From: Streptomyces sp. S4.7
GTDB lineage: Bacteria; Actinomycetota; Actinomycetes; Streptomycetales; Streptomycetaceae
Reading direction: 5' to 3'
DNA length: 64,000 nucleotides
Assembly: GCF_010384365.1 (NCBI RefSeq)
Contig: NZ_CP048397.1
Coordinates: 6,014,001 to 6,078,000, forward strand
A program made the translations under genes and the position numbers. The stretch's first letter is position 1. Every line of letters begins with the position of its first letter. The notes beneath the pieces were generated by a model. That model saw only the letters and a program-made list of their open reading frames with translations, was not told where the DNA came from and did no database searches. Shown in pieces: positions 60,678-64,000 of this stretch.

Positions 60678-61607
60678 GTGATCCACTACCTTGTCAAGCG
60701 GCTGGCGATCGGCCTCCTTACGATCTGGGGCGTCGTCAGCGCGGTGTTCGTTGTGATCCGGTTGGCCCCGGGTGACCAGGCCACGGTCGCGCTGGGGCCG
60801 GGCGCGACGGCCCAGGAGATCGCGGATCTGCGCCATTCGCTGGGTCTCGACGAGTCGCTGCTGGTCCAGTACTTCTCGTACCTGGGCGACGTCGCGACGC
60901 TGGACTTCGGCGAGTCGTACCGCTATGGGCGACCGGCGATGGACGCGGTCCTCGAGCGGTTCCCGGCGACCATCGAGCTCACCCTTGCGGCCACGGTGAT
61001 CGCGATCGTCGTCGGCCTCGTGCTCGGGATCATCTCCGGTCACCGGCCCGGCAGCGTGCTGGACCGTGCCGTATCGACGTTCGCGCTGGGGTTGCAGGCG
61101 CTGCCGCCGTTCTGGGTCGGCATCATGCTGATCCTGGTTCTCGCGCTCCAGGCCCAGGTGCTCCCCAGCGCGGGTGGCGGGAGCTTCGCCCACCTGGTGC
61201 TGCCCGCGATCACGCTGTCACTCCCGTTCACGGCGCTCGTCGCCCGGATGACGAGGAGCGGGGTCGCCGAGACCATGACCGAGGCGTTCGTGCAGACCGC
61301 CCGGTCGAAAGGGCTCACCGAGACCCAGGTCCTCCGCGGGCATGTCCTGAAGAACTCGCTCATCCCGGTGGTCACGGTCGTGGGCCTCCAGGTGGGGACG
61401 CTGCTCGGCGGCGCGGTGGTGATCGAGACGGTGTTCGCCTGGCCGGGGCTCGGATCCCTTCTGGTGAGTGCCGTCGGCAATCGCGATTACGCGGTGGTCC
61501 AGGGCGCGACGTTCCTCATCGCCATCTGCGTGATCGTCCTCAACCTGGCCGCCGACGTGGTCAACGCCAGGCTCGACCCCCGGATTCGTTTGGAGGCACG
61601 ACGATGA
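60678..61607 (+). CDS. Opp/Dpp-type ABC importer permease 1 (DppB-like)
   Basis: 309 residues from GTG 60678. Six membrane spans with the DppB N-terminus (YLVKRLAIGLLTIWGVVSAVFVVIRLAPGDQA), the cytoplasmic EAA loop (TEAFVQTARSKGLTETQVLRGHVLKNSL), and the end VVIETVFAWPGLGSLLVSAVGNRDYAVVQG. It forms a heterodimer with the next gene, which overlaps it by 4 bp. Confidence 0.92.
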   Translation: MIHYLVKRLAIGLLTIWGVVSAVFVVIRLAPGDQATVALGPGATAQEIADLRHSLGLDESLLVQYFSYLGDVATLDFGESYRYGRPAMDAVLERFPATIELTLAATVIAIVVGLVLGIISGHRPGSVLDRAVSTFALGLQALPPFWVGIMLILVLALQAQVLPSAGGGSFAHLVLPAITLSLPFTALVARMTRSGVAETMTEAFVQTARSKGLTETQVLRGHVLKNSLIPVVTVVGLQVGTLLGGAVVIETVFAWPGLGSLLVSAVGNRDYAVVQGATFLIAICVIVLNLAADVVNARLDPRIRLEARR

Positions 61608-62479
61608 CCCAGTCCGTCCTGGTGGCCGGTCCGGCGCCGAGCCCGGCGAAGGCCGGCCCCCGCCGCCGTCCACTCGCCGCGCTGCCCTACGTGATCATCG
61701 GTATCTACGTGCTCGCCGCGGTGTTTGGGCCGCTCTTCATCGACTACGACCCGGTGGCGACGTCGGTGAAGGGCCGTTTGCTTCCGCCCGGCTCCGAGAC
61801 CTCGTCCGGCACCGCGTGGCTCGGCACCGACGGTGTCGGCCGCGACGTCCTGGCCCAGGTCGTCTACGGTGCCCGCACCTCGTTCGTCATCGGGATCGCG
61901 GTGGTCCTGGTCTCCGGTGTCGTAGGCGTCGCGCTCGGGGCGATCGCGGGCTACATCGGCAGGCTCGCGGACATGGCCGTCTCGCGGATGATCGAAGTGC
62001 TGATGGCGTTCCCGGGCATCCTGCTGGCGATTGTCATCTCGGGCCTCCTCCAGCGCGGCACGCACGTCGTGATCATCGCGCTGTCGGTCGGCGGCTGGGT
62101 CGGATTCGCCCGGCTGTCGCGCAATATCACCATGTCCACGCGAGAGCGTGACTGGGTCGACGCCGCCCGCATCATGGGTGTGTCGAAGCCGGCGACGCTC
62201 GCGCGGCACATCGTGCCGTTCCTGGCCGGATCGGTCATCGCGCTCGCCACGATCGAGCTTGCCTCGGCCGTGCTGTCCGAAGCGGCACTCAGCTTCCTCG
62301 GTCTCGGGCTCCCACCCGACGTCGTGTCGTGGGGGCAGAGCATCGCCAACGGCCGGGACTATCTCGCAACCGCCTGGTGGATCACGGTCTTCCCGGGCCT
62401 CGCGCTCACCATTCTCATCATTTGCATCGGACTGGTCGGCGACAAGCTCACGCGGCGATACACCCGCAACCGGGGCTAG
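61604..62479 (+). CDS. Opp/Dpp-type ABC importer permease 2 (DppC-like)
   Basis: 291 residues; ATG overlaps the previous stop (ATGA). DppC pattern: LGTDGVGRDVLAQVVYGARTSFVIG, IEVLMAFPGILLAIVISG, the EAA loop DWVDAARIMGVSKPATLARHIVP, and LSEAALSFLGLGLPPDVVSWGQSI. Six membrane spans. The ATPases are not in the window and may follow the binding protein. Confidence 0.92.
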   Translation: MTQSVLVAGPAPSPAKAGPRRRPLAALPYVIIGIYVLAAVFGPLFIDYDPVATSVKGRLLPPGSETSSGTAWLGTDGVGRDVLAQVVYGARTSFVIGIAVVLVSGVVGVALGAIAGYIGRLADMAVSRMIEVLMAFPGILLAIVISGLLQRGTHVVIIALSVGGWVGFARLSRNITMSTRERDWVDAARIMGVSKPATLARHIVPFLAGSVIALATIELASAVLSEAALSFLGLGLPPDVVSWGQSIANGRDYLATAWWITVFPGLALTILIICIGLVGDKLTRRYTRNRG

Positions 62480-62782
62480 GCCGTGTTTCAGAAGTCCCGG
62501 CTGCCCCGCGACGCCCGGCACGCACGCTCTCCCCGTAGCCCCGAGGGGGCACGGGAGGTGCCCCGTGCGTTGTCGTCAGTCGCCCAAGTACGGCCGGTCC
62601 ATCCGCAAGGCCGATCCTCCGCCTTGCGATCGCACGCACCAGACACGGTGAGCCCCGCCCTTCGGACGGACGGCGCTATTCGCCAGACCCGCCCAGTGCC
62701 CCTCCCGGCAAGTTTCGCCCCGTCGCGCCGCCCCGCGCGCTGTGGCCCGTACTCCACCTCCACCCATCGAAAGGAACCCGGC
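62480..62782. other. Gap between permease and binding-protein genes with hairpin
   Basis: About 300 bp without a gene. Arms GCACGGG (62551-62557) and CCCGTGC (62564-62570) form a short hairpin that could terminate or reduce transcription between the permeases and the binding protein. Confidence 0.45.
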
Positions 62783-64000
62783 ATGAGAATCGGCTCTCAG
62801 AGACCAACCGCGGCGATCGCCCTCTCCCTGGCCATGCTTACGGGCGCGGGCGCCTGCTCATGGTCGGATACGGCCGGCACGGCGGCGGGCGGCGGCCACC
62901 TGACTGTCGCCGGGCCGCTCCCGATCGAGAACCTCGACCCCCATGGCGCGGCGAGCATGGATGCCGGGACGCAGCTGGCGGCCAGGGCGATCTTCAGCCC
63001 GCTCCTCAGCGCCACCGGCCCCGGCAAGTTCGAGGGCGACCTGGCAACCAAGTGGGTGCCGAACAAGGACGCCACCGAGTGGACATTCACCCTGCGCTCG
63101 GGTGTCGAGTACACCGACGGCACTCCGGTGACCGCCAAGGAGGTCGTCGCCTCCTTCGAGCGCGTCCTCGCCGCGAAGGGACCGCTGGCCGGCAACTTCG
63201 GCGGGTACAGCGCCGCCGCGCCGGACAAGAAGACGGTGGTCTTCACCTCCAAGACGCCGGACGCCGCGTTCCCCGGGAAGATCTCGTCGTTCTTCGTCAC
63301 CCCGAAGCAGGCCTCGGACAAGGGCTTTTTCCAGAAGCCTGTCGGCTCCGGACCCTTCGTGGTCAAGTCCTTCGAACCCGGCCAGGCGCTGAAGCTTGAG
63401 CCTAACTCCGGCTACTGGGACGGAAAGCCGGAGCTGAAGGAGCTGGAGTTCCAGTCGATCCCCGAGACGTCGGCCCGGATGACGGCGCTCAAGACCGGCG
63501 AGGTCGACGTGACCTGGAGCATGGCCGACGACCAGATCGCGCAGCTCAAGTCCGACACGAACATCACCGTCGACACTGTCCCGAGCCTGGGCGTCAACAC
63601 GATGTGGATGAACAGTTCCACCCCGGCGCTCAAGGACGCCGCTGTCCGGCGGGCGCTGTGGCAGGCCGTCGACTTCGAGTCGATCATCGAGTCGTTGTAC
63701 CCGGAAACCGGATCGCCCGCGGATTCGGTGATCAGTCCGGTGGTGCTCGGCTACGTGCCGCAGAAGCCGGTGAAGTACGACAAGGCCGCCGCGAAGGCGG
63801 CGCTGGACAAGGCCGGGTTCGACTACGACAAGAAGATCCGCTTCCAGTTCTCGCAGCCGAACTTCCGGCAGTTCGTCGAGGCGGTGGCATCGGACCTGGC
63901 GGAGATCGGCGTCAAGGTCGAGCCCCTGGAGAAGGAGCAGGCGGTATTCCTCGACGACCTGCTGGCGATGAAATGGGACCTGAACATTCAGCAGATCGGC
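62783..64000 (+). CDS. Extracellular solute-binding lipoprotein, family 5 (3' end outside window)
   Basis: 406 residues are visible and the gene is still open at the edge. AAAGGAA lies before the ATG. Signal peptide with Cys25 in a weak lipobox (GAGAC). The SBP_bac_5 pattern is clear: HLTVAGPLPIENLDPHGAASMD, LATKWVPNKDATEWTFTLRSGVEYTDGTPVTAKEVVASFERVL, PVGSGPFVVKSFEPGQ, and RRALWQAVDFESIIES. This family binds peptides, nickel or oligosaccharides; the LacI regulator and FGE/esterase neighbours favour an oligosaccharide. Confidence 0.88.
   Translation, partial: MRIGSQRPTAAIALSLAMLTGAGACSWSDTAGTAAGGGHLTVAGPLPIENLDPHGAASMDAGTQLAARAIFSPLLSATGPGKFEGDLATKWVPNKDATEWTFTLRSGVEYTDGTPVTAKEVVASFERVLAAKGPLAGNFGGYSAAAPDKKTVVFTSKTPDAAFPGKISSFFVTPKQASDKGFFQKPVGSGPFVVKSFEPGQALKLEPNSGYWDGKPELKELEFQSIPETSARMTALKTGEVDVTWSMADDQIAQLKSDTNITVDTVPSLGVNTMWMNSSTPALKDAAVRRALWQAVDFESIIESLYPETGSPADSVISPVVLGYVPQKPVKYDKAAAKAALDKAGFDYDKKIRFQFSQPNFRQFVEAVASDLAEIGVKVEPLEKEQAVFLDDLLAMKWDLNIQQIG

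Overview
The window comes from a high-GC actinomycete, almost certainly a Streptomyces or close relative. Third codon positions are strongly G/C, GTG starts and 4-bp ATGA/GTGA gene overlaps are common, and the gene content fits: ECF sigma factor, RsbW-like ATPase, PaaX and LitR regulators, streptogrisin-type protease, hsp18/RheA pair, DUF2252, DUF6194, DUF6328 and DUF2267. All calls come from reading the sequence; no database search was run.

Layout. 1-6.2 kb: the 5' part of a siderophore-type binding lipoprotein, then a copper island of ECF sigma factor and His/Met-rich membrane protein (minus), and small Met-rich membrane protein, CopA ATPase and PCuAC chaperone (plus, overlapping stops and starts). 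6.3-7.4 kb: a decayed IS3-family element. 7.5-8.7 kb: DUF6194 protein and a divergent double-MerR regulator. 8.8-10.4 kb: a broken polynucleotide kinase-phosphatase whose C-terminal piece lies inverted against the rest. 10.5-13.4 kb: arginine deiminase, ornithine carbamoyltransferase and an anti-sigma-like ATPase. 13.7-21.2 kb: a CoA-linked aromatic catabolic cluster (enoyl-CoA hydratase, fused monooxygenase/reductase, PaaX, aryl-CoA ligase, acyl-CoA dehydrogenase, RidA) that looks like 2-aminobenzoyl-CoA (anthranilate) degradation. 21.3-25.9 kb: a mannan cluster (beta-mannosidase, LacI regulator, secreted GH26 mannanase).

25.9-35.3 kb: SnoaL-like protein, F420/nitroreductase-family protein, FtsX/MacB-type ABC pair, MFS exporter, DUF2252 protein, then a scarred block in which a histidine kinase, a small membrane protein and an N-terminally clipped aldo/keto reductase are joined without proper boundaries. 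35.4-38.8 kb: secreted fasciclin protein, LitR/CarH-type B12 regulator and an FAD amine-oxidase-like enzyme. 39.1-44.5 kb: lipoprotein plus two tandem receptor-like Ser/Thr kinases, each carrying a periplasmic-binding-protein sensor behind an internal twin-arginine-like membrane segment. 44.5-48.9 kb: a dormancy (DevS/DevR)-like module with flavin-reductase-fold protein and DoxX protein, sharing GGGCCG-type palindromes. 49-54 kb: unknown protein, streptogrisin-like protease, DUF6328, RheA/Hsp18 with a textbook operator, DUF2267.

54.1-56.4 kb is a gene graveyard: two very large hairpins, short direct repeats, a frameshifted mobile-element-like zinc-finger protein, C-terminal then N-terminal sulfatase fragments, and a frameshifted HAD phosphatase. 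Next to it stand an intact formylglycine-generating enzyme (the sulfatase activator), an SGNH hydrolase, a LacI regulator and an Opp/Dpp-type ABC importer whose binding protein runs off the window. This suggests a once complete sulfated-glycan uptake and degradation locus that has lost its sulfatases here.
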